Shown: one piece after another, positions 34,609 to 43,487 of the stretch
Numbering within the stretch: the first letter of the stretch is position 1
Layout: each line of letters begins with the position of its first letter
From: Paenibacillus ferrarius
GTDB taxonomy: Bacteria; Bacillota; Bacilli; Paenibacillales; NBRC-103111
Reading direction: 5' to 3'
Assembly (NCBI RefSeq): GCF_002027705.1
Contig: NZ_MBTG01000017.1
Location: forward strand, 1 to 64,000
Length of the DNA stretch: 64,000 nt
Made by a program: the position numbers and the translations under genes
The notes under the pieces: model-generated
Database searches by the model: none
Told to the model about the DNA's origin: nothing
What the model saw: only the letters and a program-made list of their open reading frames with translations

Positions 34609-35871
34609 ATGCATCTCTTAATTATTGCTCCTGAGCAAATCCCCGTACCCCCCATTCTGGGTGGTTCCGTCGAAATATGCATAAATGCTATTGCACGCGA
34701 GCTTGCTATGCACCACCTGGTTACCGTTATATCACGGCAGCATGCTTCGTACAGCAGAGTGAGCAGAGAAGGCCAGCTCACAATTATCAGAGTTCCGTCG
34801 GGGAAATCAACGCGTTATATGAATGAAGTGATTAAGGCCATCCAAGGCAAGTCGTTTGATTGGATTCAAGTGGATAACAGACCCCGCTATGCGGCTGCCA
34901 TCAAGAAGCATTTTCCGCATACACCGGTCTCACTCTTCATGCACTCTTTGACTTATGTAAGGCCGCCTTATGCGCGGGTTGCCAGCTGCGCGAAGCAATT
35001 GGCGAAGGTGGATTGGATTGTAGCCAACAGCAGCTCACTGGAACAAGAGTTGCGAAGACTTTATCCGACACAGACCCGTCAGCTTCACAAAATTTATCTA
35101 GGCACCGATGTAGATAGATTTAGTCCTAAATCTACGATGACCATCAGGCGCTTGAGAAAAAAATATCATGTCAGCAACGGCTTCCAGGTTCTCTTCGTAG
35201 GGAGATTGATTAAACGCAAAGGGCTGTCGGAGTTGATACGTGCTGTCCATTTGGCGAGGAAATCAGCTCCTCAGGTAAAGCTGTTAATAGCGGGAGGGCA
35301 GCAAGGTAGAGGCTATAAGGCTGCGCTGCAAAAGAAAGCGAAAAGGCTTGCTGTGCCTGCGAAATTTTTAGGCAATATCCCGCATCGAAGGATGCATCAA
35401 ATCTATGGCCTTGCGGATTGTTTCGTCTGTCCGTCCCAGAAGCATGAGGCATTCGGACTTGTGAACGTAGAAGCGATGGCCTCTGGGCTTCCTGTTATTG
35501 CCTCAGCCATTGGCGGGATCAAAGAGGTGATTCAGCATGAGCATAATGGCGTTCTGATTGACTCGTTCCGAGACCCGCGCGCATTCGCTCGAGGCATCGT
35601 TGCAGTCGCCACACAGAAAGCATGGGCGGAAGACTTAGCGAAGCAAGCGCGGAATGATGCCGTGGAACAATTCAGCTGGCAGGCCACAGCACAATCATTG
35701 GCCGACTTCTATAGAATGAAGCTGGAGGCGAAACATGAAAAAGATAGGAAAGAAATCGAGTGGAATCCGCTATTCCAGATACGTCATGAGCAAAATGAGG
35801 AAAACGAAGGCAGTAGAAGCGAAAGCATCGCTCCGGCAATACGTGCCGACAACGAAACGAATGACGCATGA
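34609..35871 (+). CDS. Glycosyltransferase, GT4 type
   Basis: About 420 aa. N-terminal GT-B half with PEQIPVPPILGGSVE (Gly-rich acceptor loop), and a C-terminal Glycos_transf_1 domain with FVGRLIKRKGLSELIRA and the retaining-enzyme E-x7-E-like segment CPSQKHEAFGLVNVEAMASGLPV. It uses an NDP-sugar; the acceptor is unknown. ATG 34609 is preferred to GTG 34597, because AAGGAA abuts the GTG. The last 45 residues are charged and low-complexity and overlap the next gene by 137 bp in another frame. With a spore-coat partner it may glycosylate a spore or envelope component (inference). Confidence 0.88.
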   Translation: MHLLIIAPEQIPVPPILGGSVEICINAIARELAMHHLVTVISRQHASYSRVSREGQLTIIRVPSGKSTRYMNEVIKAIQGKSFDWIQVDNRPRYAAAIKKHFPHTPVSLFMHSLTYVRPPYARVASCAKQLAKVDWIVANSSSLEQELRRLYPTQTRQLHKIYLGTDVDRFSPKSTMTIRRLRKKYHVSNGFQVLFVGRLIKRKGLSELIRAVHLARKSAPQVKLLIAGGQQGRGYKAALQKKAKRLAVPAKFLGNIPHRRMHQIYGLADCFVCPSQKHEAFGLVNVEAMASGLPVIASAIGGIKEVIQHEHNGVLIDSFRDPRAFARGIVAVATQKAWAEDLAKQARNDAVEQFSWQATAQSLADFYRMKLEAKHEKDRKEIEWNPLFQIRHEQNEENEGSRSESIAPAIRADNETNDA

Positions 35872-36559
35872 CACCCTAAAGCAAATGCTTGCTCAGCATA
35901 AAATGATTTATATCAAACCGGATATTGGGATGTTTGGAAACGGCGTTATCCGTGTAGAACAGACTGAAGCCGTGGCGGGGAAAGAGAAAGAAAATATTGT
36001 TGAGCCACTGTATAGGTATCAGTCTGGCGTGAAGGTGAGGAAGTTCAAAACTTTCGATGAGATGTATACTTCTATCATTAAATTGACGAAAAATCGGCCT
36101 TATTTGACTCAGAAAGGGATTCATCTGCTCAAGCACAAAGGGAACCGATTCGATCTGCGGGTCATGGTTCAGCAAACGCCGACGCGTGCTTGGGAGACGA
36201 CCGGTGTCATTGGGCGCGTTGCGCATCCGAGCAAAATCGTAACCAATTTCCATAATGGAGGAACCTTGAAATCGGTGGAAACGCTGCTGCGAAGTTATTT
36301 GCCGATAAGTCAGCGCAAAGGATATGTGAGGAAGCTCCAAGGGCTCGGTCAGCAAGTAGCGCAGGCGATTCATGCGCGGTACAAAGGGGTTAAAGAAATC
36401 GGTGTGGATGTCGCACTGGATCATGAGCTGCATCCATGGATTCTAGAAGTAAATACCAGCCCGGATCCTTACATTTTCCAGCGCTTGAGCGACAAAAGCA
36501 TTTTCTACAAAATGAGACGCTATGCCAGAGCCTACAACAGACCGGTTAAGAAATCATAA
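35735..36559 (+). CDS. YheC/YheD-like spore-coat-associated ATP-grasp protein
   Basis: 274 aa. ATP-grasp fold with IYIKPDIGMFGNGVIRV (nucleotide-binding loop), a LRVMVQQTP strand and the metal/substrate segment GVDVALDHELHPWILEVNTSPDP. Members of the YheC/YheD family are found on Bacillus endospore coats; the reaction is not known. GGAGGCGAAAC stands 0-11 nt before ATG 35735, inside the preceding glycosyltransferase gene. The long overlap implies co-expression with it. The first 45 residues are very basic. Confidence 0.86.
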   Translation: MKKIGKKSSGIRYSRYVMSKMRKTKAVEAKASLRQYVPTTKRMTHDTLKQMLAQHKMIYIKPDIGMFGNGVIRVEQTEAVAGKEKENIVEPLYRYQSGVKVRKFKTFDEMYTSIIKLTKNRPYLTQKGIHLLKHKGNRFDLRVMVQQTPTRAWETTGVIGRVAHPSKIVTNFHNGGTLKSVETLLRSYLPISQRKGYVRKLQGLGQQVAQAIHARYKGVKEIGVDVALDHELHPWILEVNTSPDPYIFQRLSDKSIFYKMRRYARAYNRPVKKS

Positions 36560-36572
36560 CCGGTCTGTTGTA
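36539..36572 (+). terminator. Convergent hairpin overlapping two gene ends
   Basis: GACCGGTTA AGAAATCA TAACCGGTC followed by TGTTGT. The stem covers the last codons of both the spore-coat gene and the convergent EAL gene, so coding and termination signals are shared. Confidence 0.75.
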
Positions 36573-37916
36573 TTGGTTAAAGCTTTGTTCAATGTCGAAG
36601 ACAGAGACGGGCGGACTTAATAGATAACCCTGAATCGTCGTGCAGGTGGTTTCTTTCAAGATGGCGAGCTGGCTCAATTCTTCAACGCCTTCGGCAACCA
36701 CTTGCACATTCAGTGCATGTCCAAGGTGAATGATCGCATTGGTAATGGCCAAGTCGTCTTTATTAGAGTGGATATTTTTGACGAAGGAACGGTCAATTTT
36801 CAAACAATGAATAGGGAAATGCTTCAAGTAGTTAAGGGACGAATAACCAATGCCGAAGTCATCTATGGAGATGGAAATGCCGATCTTGCAAAGCTTGTCC
36901 AGGACAGCCACGGTAGTCTCCATATTCTGCATGATCGAGCTTTCGGTAATTTCGAATTCCAAATAAGAAGGATCAATGCCAGTTTTTTCAATGATGTGGA
37001 TAGCCTTGTCTGAGAAGTGCTCATCCTGGAACTGGCAGGGCGAGATATTGACGGCAATCTGATAGTTTAAAATGCCAGCTTCGAGCCATCTTACCTTCTG
37101 CAGGCAGGCCTCGCGGAGCACCCACTCGCCCAGCGGCAATATCAAGCCGCATTCTTCGGCAAGCGGAATGAAATCGTTCGGCGCAATAAGGCCAAGCCTA
37201 GGGTGGTTCCATCGTACCAAGGCTTCCAAACAAATGATGTTTCCTGTGGAGAGTTCGAGTCGCGGCTGATAGTAGAGAATAAGCTCATTCTCTAGAATGG
37301 CTTGGCGCAGCTCGGTTTCCATCTGGATATGATTAACGGACGTCAGCTTGTTCAGCGAGTTGTAGGCGACATGTTTGTTTTTGCCCGTATGTTTAGCGGT
37401 TAGCAAGGCTTGATCTGCTTGATGCAAGCTTTGTTCAAGGGAAGCAGATAAGGATTCAATGAAACTTGATCCTATGCTGACGTTGATATAGCACTGCTGC
37501 TCCATGACGTTAAATGGTAAATGAAAGAGGCTCTGTACACGTTGTATGATGGGGGAAAGCTGTTCCTTCCCGTCGGCACGCATAAGAAGTCCGAATTCAT
37601 CATCGCCTGTTTGAACGATAAGATCACAATGGGAAAGAGTTTGCAGTCTGCCTGCGATTTCTTGGAGCAGAAGATCTCCATATGTATAGCCAAGGGAGAA
37701 ATTCACTTGTCGAAAACGATCGATGTCAAGAAGCAACAAAATACGCAAAGGCAGGGGGGATGCGGTTCTATGGTGATGTCGCATAGTTTTGCGAATCGCG
37801 TTTTGAAGCTCAAGCCGATGGTGGATGCGAGTGACTTTAGGGGTGCTCCGCAGAGTACCTAGGGTTGTTGCTGTGGCCAAGTGAAGAAGGCGCCAGACTG
37901 CTTTCATTGCGATCAC
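36546..37916 (-). CDS. GGDEF/EAL protein, probable c-di-GMP phosphodiesterase
   Basis: 456 aa. The N-terminal GGDEF-fold domain (about 55-190) has a degenerate active-site motif TGDDEF where GG(D/E)EF is expected, so cyclase activity is doubtful. The EAL domain (about 200-450) keeps the residues needed for c-di-GMP hydrolysis: EALVRW, NISPCQF, EITES, IDDFGIGYSSL, KIDRSFV and AEGVE. No sensor domain or convincing membrane helix is present, only a basic N terminus. It is most simply a cytoplasmic phosphodiesterase whose GGDEF part is regulatory. Confidence 0.9.
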   Translation of the reverse strand: MIAMKAVWRLLHLATATTLGTLRSTPKVTRIHHRLELQNAIRKTMRHHHRTASPLPLRILLLLDIDRFRQVNFSLGYTYGDLLLQEIAGRLQTLSHCDLIVQTGDDEFGLLMRADGKEQLSPIIQRVQSLFHLPFNVMEQQCYINVSIGSSFIESLSASLEQSLHQADQALLTAKHTGKNKHVAYNSLNKLTSVNHIQMETELRQAILENELILYYQPRLELSTGNIICLEALVRWNHPRLGLIAPNDFIPLAEECGLILPLGEWVLREACLQKVRWLEAGILNYQIAVNISPCQFQDEHFSDKAIHIIEKTGIDPSYLEFEITESSIMQNMETTVAVLDKLCKIGISISIDDFGIGYSSLNYLKHFPIHCLKIDRSFVKNIHSNKDDLAITNAIIHLGHALNVQVVAEGVEELSQLAILKETTCTTIQGYLLSPPVSVFDIEQSFNQYNRPVMIS

Positions 37917-38117
37917 TCATTCCCACATCATAGTTGTAGCTTTCACCTTTATCATAAAACGAAAGGCGAGGTCTAGACAATATTATAATTTAGTTTATTT
38001 GACATATAATAGGAATTTTTTGGACGCGCCTTTATTCAAACTTAATATAATTGTCGTAATTTGACGAAATTTTTACGAACCGATAGGTATTGACAAAATT
38101 GCGTCCGAAATGAGAAA

Positions 38118-38133
38118 ATGTACGCGTGTACAT
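38118..38133 (+). promoter_or_regulatory. Candidate LacI-family operator
   Basis: ATGTAC GCGT GTACAT, a perfect 6-bp inverted repeat around a CG-containing centre, as expected for LacI-family sites. It lies 24 bp before the start of the LacI-type gene, so autoregulation of the catabolic operon is likely. TTGACA at 38090-38095 may belong to the promoter. Confidence 0.6.
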
Positions 38134-38156
38134 AATGGATAGACGGAGGGTTCTGC

Positions 38157-39188
38157 ATGGTAACAAGAAAAGAGGTTGCTGAATTGGCAGGTGTCTCCGA
38201 AGCGACCGTTTCTCGTGTATTTAATGGGCTTGGCCCGATGAAGCCATCAACCAAAGAGCGTGTGTTAGAGGCCGCCAAGCAATTGAATTATCATCCGAAT
38301 GCGATTGCTCAGAGTTTTGCTCGAAGACGAAGTGGAAATCTAGGTGTTGTGCTTCCCTACATGCCCAAGGTGCATCTCTTCTCTGCTTATTATTTCTCGG
38401 AAATCTTAAGCGGAATAGGCGAGCAAGTGAGGGAACAAGGGTATGATATGCTGCTCTCCCTTTTGAAGCCGGATGAAAGCTTGGATTACTCAGCTCTGTA
38501 CCGGTCGCAGAAAGTGGACGCTTGTGTCATTCTAGGCGCCAGAGATACGCCCGAACAGCGACAATCACTGATGAAACTGCAAGCGGAGGGCCATCCGTTT
38601 TGCTTAGTGAATCAACGCTTCGAGGGTTTATCCTTTCGAGAGGTAGATGCCGATCATATTGTGGGCAGCTATCAGGCTGTGCGGCATTTGCAGGAGGAGG
38701 GCTATCAGAAGATTGCTTTCTTGAATGGTTCTCTAGGGTATTCGAACTCGCTCGACCGGCTTGAGGGCTATCACAAGGCAATGAAGGAAGCGGGTTTGGA
38801 CGTGAAGCCAGAGCTGCTGCTAGAGGGCAACTATAGCCGCAAAAGCGGATATGAAGCGGCTGAGCGAATTTGGGAGCAGCGTGAACACGTTGAAGCGGTT
38901 TTTGCTGCCAACGATCGAATGGCGATCGGCTTAATGCAAGGACTTCGCGAACGAGGCTGGATCGCTGGCCGGGACTTTGCTGTGATTGGCTGCGATGATT
39001 CCGATGCTGCCAAGCTGAGTGATCCCCCGCTAAGCAGCATTAATGTTCCTTTTTATGAAATGGGCAAAGAAGCAGCTCGAGGTGTTCTTGCAGGTGTTCT
39101 GCAGGGTGAAGCTGCCAATCATACGAAGGTGAAGCTGCCTACCCAAGTCGTTGTAAGACAATCATCGAAGAGAAATCCTTCCAAGTAG
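38157..39188 (+). CDS. LacI family transcriptional regulator
   Basis: 343 aa. N-terminal LacI helix-turn-helix with hinge (TRKEVAELAGVSEATVSRVFNG ... LNYHPNAIAQSF), then a periplasmic-binding-protein-like sensor domain (HLFSAYYFSEILSGIGEQ, AVFAANDRMAIGLMQGLRE, GCDDSD). Expected to repress the following genes until a sugar or derivative binds. ATG 38157 follows CGGAGGGTTCTGC. A palindromic operator candidate sits just upstream. Confidence 0.94.
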   Translation: MVTRKEVAELAGVSEATVSRVFNGLGPMKPSTKERVLEAAKQLNYHPNAIAQSFARRRSGNLGVVLPYMPKVHLFSAYYFSEILSGIGEQVREQGYDMLLSLLKPDESLDYSALYRSQKVDACVILGARDTPEQRQSLMKLQAEGHPFCLVNQRFEGLSFREVDADHIVGSYQAVRHLQEEGYQKIAFLNGSLGYSNSLDRLEGYHKAMKEAGLDVKPELLLEGNYSRKSGYEAAERIWEQREHVEAVFAANDRMAIGLMQGLRERGWIAGRDFAVIGCDDSDAAKLSDPPLSSINVPFYEMGKEAARGVLAGVLQGEAANHTKVKLPTQVVVRQSSKRNPSK

Positions 39189-39255
39189 AAGTCAAAGGGC
39201 GTGAAATTGGGTAATCAATGGGAGAGACCTGATGAATCTAAGGAGGAATTATCAT

Positions 39256-40416
39256 ATGAAATCATTCAATGTCGGTATGGTTGGCTACAAGTTTATGGGG
39301 AAAGCGCATAGTCATGCGTATAAGGATATGCGGATGTTTTTCCCGCAGACAGCGGTGCCTAAGATGAAGCTTCTCTGCGGCAGAGATGTGAACGGTGTCA
39401 GCTCAGCAGCCGAACAATTCGGCTGGGACGGGTACGTCACCGATTGGCGCGATCTGGTCTCGCATCCCGAGATCGACATCGTCGATATCAATGCGCCCAG
39501 TGATGCGCACAAAGAGATTGCGATTGCCGCCGCCAAGGCAGGCAAACACCTGTTCTGCGAAAAGCCGCTGGCACTGACCCTTGCTGATGCAAGGGAAATG
39601 CTGCAAGTGGCGGAGGAGGCAGGCGTGAAGCACATGGTGGGCTTCAACTATCGCTTTGCTCCTGCGGTGCAGCTTGCGAAGAAGTTGGTCGAGAGCGGCC
39701 GTCTCGGCGACATCTATCACTTCCGGGCCTGGTTCCTCCAGGACTGGATCGTAGATCCGACATTCCCGCTCGTATGGCGCTTGCAGAAGGAGATCGCAGG
39801 TTCTGGGGCGCACGGGGACTTGGGCGCGCATCTCATCGATCTGGCTCATTTCTTAGTTGGTGAGATGAAAGAAGTGATCGGGATGAGCGAGACGTTCGTC
39901 AAGGAGCGTCCGATGCCGACAGAGATGACAGGGCTTAGTGCAAAAGGCAGCAAAGATGCACCCATGGGAGCCGTCACCGTGGATGACGCAACGTTATTCA
40001 TGGCACGTTTTGCGAATGGCGCTTTGGGCAGTTTTGAGGCTTCGCGGTTTGCGCCAGGGCACAGGTGTACCAACGCTTTTGAAATCAATGGCAGCAAGGG
40101 CAGTGTGAAGTTTGATTTTGAGCGATTGAATGAATTGCAGGTCTTTTTTACTAGCGATGACGAGGATGTTCAGGGCTTCAGACGCGTTTTGGCGACGGAC
40201 CCGCCGCATGCTTATATGGATGCTTGGTGGCCGACAGGTCATACGATTGGTTATGAGCATACCTTCGTTCACGAGGTGGTCGAGCTGATGACGGCGATCG
40301 CCGAAGACCGGCAGCCCGTACCGAATTTCTATGATGGCGTGAAGTGCCAAGAGGTGCTGGAGGCTGTGGATCAATCCATTACCGAGCGCCGCTGGGTAAG
40401 TATTAGTGATGTTTAG
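39256..40416 (+). CDS. Gfo/Idh/MocA family oxidoreductase (first)
   Basis: 386 aa NAD(P)-dependent sugar or cyclitol oxidoreductase. N-terminal Rossmann fold (VGMVGYKFMGKAHSHAY), conserved EKP motif (HLFCEKPLALT) with the catalytic-region lysine, and the C-terminal GFO_IDH_MocA_C domain with GDLGAHLIDLAHFLVGE. The AAGGAGG at 39240 fixes the start at ATG 39256, although the frame is open from 39232. The substrate is not inferable; the neighbouring ThuA-like protein suggests glycoside or 3-keto-sugar metabolism. Confidence 0.93.
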   Translation: MKSFNVGMVGYKFMGKAHSHAYKDMRMFFPQTAVPKMKLLCGRDVNGVSSAAEQFGWDGYVTDWRDLVSHPEIDIVDINAPSDAHKEIAIAAAKAGKHLFCEKPLALTLADAREMLQVAEEAGVKHMVGFNYRFAPAVQLAKKLVESGRLGDIYHFRAWFLQDWIVDPTFPLVWRLQKEIAGSGAHGDLGAHLIDLAHFLVGEMKEVIGMSETFVKERPMPTEMTGLSAKGSKDAPMGAVTVDDATLFMARFANGALGSFEASRFAPGHRCTNAFEINGSKGSVKFDFERLNELQVFFTSDDEDVQGFRRVLATDPPHAYMDAWWPTGHTIGYEHTFVHEVVELMTAIAEDRQPVPNFYDGVKCQEVLEAVDQSITERRWVSISDV

Positions 40417-40449
40417 GATAGAGCGTCAATGGAGAGGAGCAAGCTGCAA

Positions 40450-41079
40450 ATGAGCAAACAGGCTTTAATTGTCTGGGGTGGCTGGGATGGGCATCAACCG
40501 GAGGAAGTAGCAGGAATTTTCGCTGAGCTTCTGCGTGCAGAAGGGTATGGCGTGGAAGTATCGGATACGTTGGATAGCTTCAAAGATGCGGAGCGCTTAG
40601 CAAGTGTTGATCTCATTGTGCCTGTATGGACGATGGGGAAAATCGAGGGTGAACAGTTGAAACCGCTGCTTGCAGCGGTCAAAGAAGGCGGAACGGGCAT
40701 AGCAGGATGCCACGGCGGTATGGGCGATTCCTTCCGGAATGAAGTCGAATTTCAAGACATGGTAGGCGGGCAGTGGGTGGCGCATCCAGGCAATGATGGT
40801 GTAACGTATACCGTTCGGATCAAGGACCGCGGACATCTTTTGACAGAAGGCATGGAAGACTTTGTTGTTGTTTCTGAAAAGTATTATATGCATGTAGACC
40901 CTGCGATACAGGTGCATGCGGTGACTGATTTCGGGGATGTGGAGATGCCGGTCGTTTGGACGAAAAGTTATGGAGCGGGCAAAGTGTATTATAATTCGCT
41001 TGGCCATCAGGCTGATATTGTTCGGATGCCGGAAACGCTGGAATTAATGCGACGCGGCTTGTTGTGGGCTACACGATAA
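40450..41079 (+). CDS. ThuA-like domain protein
   Basis: About 209 aa with a glutamine-amidotransferase-like fold of the ThuA family: VWGGWDGHQPEE near the N terminus, VPVWTMGKIE, GTGIAGCHGG (with Cys-His) and a C-terminal GAGKVYYNSLGHQAD. ThuA was first described in rhizobial trehalose utilisation, where 3-keto-disaccharides are involved. Genes of this family travel with Gfo/Idh oxidoreductases, as here. ATG 40450 is chosen with GAGAGG about 12 nt upstream; ATG 40429 is possible. Confidence 0.88.
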   Translation: MSKQALIVWGGWDGHQPEEVAGIFAELLRAEGYGVEVSDTLDSFKDAERLASVDLIVPVWTMGKIEGEQLKPLLAAVKEGGTGIAGCHGGMGDSFRNEVEFQDMVGGQWVAHPGNDGVTYTVRIKDRGHLLTEGMEDFVVVSEKYYMHVDPAIQVHAVTDFGDVEMPVVWTKSYGAGKVYYNSLGHQADIVRMPETLELMRRGLLWATR

Positions 41080-41100
41080 CCATTAGGGGGAACGACATTA

Positions 41101-42195
41101 ATGAGTAAGAAAAAGGTAGGGATTATTGGTTGCGGGAATATTAGTGCCATCTATATGAAAAACATCCCGCAATTTGAACATTTGGAGCTGATCGCATGCG
41201 CCGATATCGATATGGGCCGAGCTGCGGCGCGAGCGGAGGAATTCAACATTCCTCATGCTTATTCGGTACAGGAGCTTTTGCAGGATGCCAGCATTGATAT
41301 TGTTATCAATTTAACGATCCCTGCCGTGCATGCTGAAGTATGTATCCAAGTCCTTGAAGCCGGCAAACACGTCTATGTGGAGAAACCGCTTGCCGTTACA
41401 CGGGAAGAAGGTCTGCAGATCCTAGAGGTGGCTCAGCGCCAAGGACTGCTGGTTGGCAGTGCGCCGGATACGTTTCTGGGCGGCGGCATACAAACGTGTG
41501 CGAAGCTGATTAACGACGGTTGGATTGGCACCCCGATAGCAGCAACGGCTTTCATGATGGGCAAAGGGCATGAGCATTGGCATCCGGATCCTGAATTTTA
41601 TTATGCCAAAGGCGGCGGACCTATGTTCGACATGGGGCCTTACTACTTAACAGCGCTAGTTGCCTTGCTTGGGCCGATTCGCCGTGTTACAGGCTCAACG
41701 AACATTAGCTTCCCGGAACGAACCATTCAAAGCGAGAAGAAGCGCGGACAGAAAATAGCCGTCGAAACACCGACCCACATTGCGGGTGTGCTGGATTTCC
41801 ATAGCGGGGCGATTGCCACGTTGGTTACAAGCTTCGATATTATGGGAGGCACACAGCTGCCGAATATCGAAATTTATGGCAGTCAAGGATCGCTTCGTGT
41901 GCCCGATCCGAATAACTTTGGCGGTCCTGTGATGATTCGCAAGAACGGTTCCGACTGGGAACCGATTCCGCTTTCCCATGGCTACAAAGACAACAGCCGC
42001 GGCTTAGGCGTAGCTGCAATGGCAGAAGCACTGATCACAGGTGAACAGGATGCGCATCGTGCGAATGGCGAGCTGGCTTATCATGTCTTGGAGGCTATGC
42101 ATGGCTTCCATGATGCGTCTGACTCAGGCAGGCATTACGTGATGCGCAGCAGCTGTGAAAAACCTGCTCCGCTGAAGCCGGATGCTGTGTTATAA
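41101..42195 (+). CDS. Gfo/Idh/MocA family oxidoreductase (second)
   Basis: 364 aa. Rossmann motif IIGCGNISAIYMKNI, EKP motif VYVEKPLAVT and C-terminal domain with GGPMFDMGPYYLTALVALLG. It is a paralogue rather than a copy of the first oxidoreductase. Two such enzymes flanking a ThuA-like protein are a recurrent set for stepwise sugar oxidation and reduction. AGGGGGAACGACATTA precedes ATG 41101, 21 bp after the ThuA-like gene. A terminator follows. Confidence 0.93.
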   Translation: MSKKKVGIIGCGNISAIYMKNIPQFEHLELIACADIDMGRAAARAEEFNIPHAYSVQELLQDASIDIVINLTIPAVHAEVCIQVLEAGKHVYVEKPLAVTREEGLQILEVAQRQGLLVGSAPDTFLGGGIQTCAKLINDGWIGTPIAATAFMMGKGHEHWHPDPEFYYAKGGGPMFDMGPYYLTALVALLGPIRRVTGSTNISFPERTIQSEKKRGQKIAVETPTHIAGVLDFHSGAIATLVTSFDIMGGTQLPNIEIYGSQGSLRVPDPNNFGGPVMIRKNGSDWEPIPLSHGYKDNSRGLGVAAMAEALITGEQDAHRANGELAYHVLEAMHGFHDASDSGRHYVMRSSCEKPAPLKPDAVL

Positions 42196-42209
42196 TGAGT
42201 GGTAATTGC

Positions 42210-42240
42210 ATCCTCCTCTTCGTGTAAGAGGGGGATTTTT
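42210..42240 (+). terminator. Terminator after the second oxidoreductase
   Basis: ATCCTCCTCTT CGTGT AAGAGGGGGAT TTTT hairpin, 14 nt after the stop. Confidence 0.85.
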
Positions 42241-42308
42241 GCTATTTTATTTGTGGCAGCTTGAAACTCAGTAGGGCAGCGCTGCAGCAGAAAAGAGGGG
42301 ATTACTGG

Positions 42309-43049
42309 ATGAGCAAGAATACGCCGAAAATAGCTGTGGTCACGGATTTTGACGGCACTTTGATGGAGCAGGATGTTGGGGATGTCTTGATGGAAGAGCT
42401 AGGCATCGTGCATGCGCCGCAGGTCATGGAAGCATCGCGACTTTTTCGAGAGAAAAAGGTCGGGTCCTTGGCTTGGATTGAAGCAGCATATCCCTTGCTT
42501 GCAAGCCGGCAGCTAGAGGTGGATCAACTGCTGAAGAGCGTTCATTTGCGTGATGGGGCACAGGAATTTCTGGATTTCTGCGAGCAGAAGGAAGTACCGG
42601 TAACCGTACTGAGCGATGGTATGCAGTATTATATTGAGCAGATCCTGAGGAGTCAGCAGGTGCAGGTTACCAAAGTCATTGGGAATCCCATCACGTATTC
42701 GGCGGCAGGCCAATTTCAATTCGGTGTTCAAAATACGAATCCGGCGTGTCAATGGTGCGGCTGCTGCAAAGCAAGTGTCGTGAAGCAGATGAAAGAAGAC
42801 GGATGGCTCATTATGTATATCGGAGATGGCAGCAGCGACTACTATGGGTCCGCCTTTGCCGATTGGATTTTTGCGCGAGCGAGTCTGGCTAACTATTTGC
42901 GCGAAGAAGGAACGGATTATTATCCGTTTGAAACGTTCCATGATATTTTGGCCATATTACGAGCGAATTGGCCTTTATATCAGGATGGCACAGCGGCTGG
43001 AAGACTAAGCGGAAGATATCCGTCGGCCTGTCAGTTTCCTGTTTCGTGA
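42309..43049 (+). CDS. HAD phosphatase, MtnX-like
   Basis: 246 aa HAD-superfamily hydrolase of the phosphoserine-phosphatase/MtnX subgroup. Nucleophile motif VTDFDGTLMEQDVGD (Asp near residue 14), motif II TVLSDG and motif IV YIGDGSSDYYGS. A CXXCXC cluster near residue 152 (CQWCGCC) may bind metal. MtnX acts in methionine salvage, but no mtn genes are near, so another sugar-phosphate is as likely. AGAGGGGATTACTGG leads to ATG 42309; the frame is open from 42261. Confidence 0.87.
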   Translation: MSKNTPKIAVVTDFDGTLMEQDVGDVLMEELGIVHAPQVMEASRLFREKKVGSLAWIEAAYPLLASRQLEVDQLLKSVHLRDGAQEFLDFCEQKEVPVTVLSDGMQYYIEQILRSQQVQVTKVIGNPITYSAAGQFQFGVQNTNPACQWCGCCKASVVKQMKEDGWLIMYIGDGSSDYYGSAFADWIFARASLANYLREEGTDYYPFETFHDILAILRANWPLYQDGTAAGRLSGRYPSACQFPVS

Positions 43050-43122
43050 TGGTATAGGAGAAAACCAGTCAGAGCATGCATGGAGCAGTCCCTAACTGGC
43101 TTGAAATTATTTTTTATCAGGT

Positions 43123-43326
43123 TTATTCCAGATGCTCTTTGAGCGTTTCGACCAGTTGATTTTGAATAGTCGCTTCGCTATGCTGCCATATGATTTCGAA
43201 AAGCACACCAAGTCCTGGCAATACTCGTTCCTCTCCGCCGATGGAATCCTCAATGACTTCTTGAAGTTCATCATTCGATTTATTCTGGACTCGCTGGACG
43301 ATGGCCTGTCTTAAGGTAATGTTCAT
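43123..43326 (-). CDS. sspI: Small acid-soluble spore protein SspI
   Basis: 67 aa. The sequence MNITLRQAIVQRV ... LPGLGVLFEIIWQHSE matches the SspI family, whose hallmark is the LPGLGVLFE(I/V)IW segment. It is made in the forespore. The frame stays open to 43371, but ATG 43326, with AAGCGAGG upstream, gives the family-length protein. It identifies the organism as an endospore former. Confidence 0.93.
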   Translation of the reverse strand: MNITLRQAIVQRVQNKSNDELQEVIEDSIGGEERVLPGLGVLFEIIWQHSEATIQNQLVETLKEHLE

Positions 43327-43487
43327 TCTGGAACCTCGCTTCCATGTCGTTATCGCTATTAATATGCGCAAGTTTATGACCGTTCATCCTCCTATCCTTC
43401 ACCACCCTTGGGGACAAAGTGAGTTGTCAGGCACAAATATGTTATAATTTGAACATAAACATGGGGATATGGAGGACGTTTCAGCCG

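Noticed and set aside
36863..37862. Frames overlapping the GGDEF/EAL gene in other frames and on the other strand
   Set aside because: All fall inside the well-supported EAL/GGDEF coding region and lack start signals.
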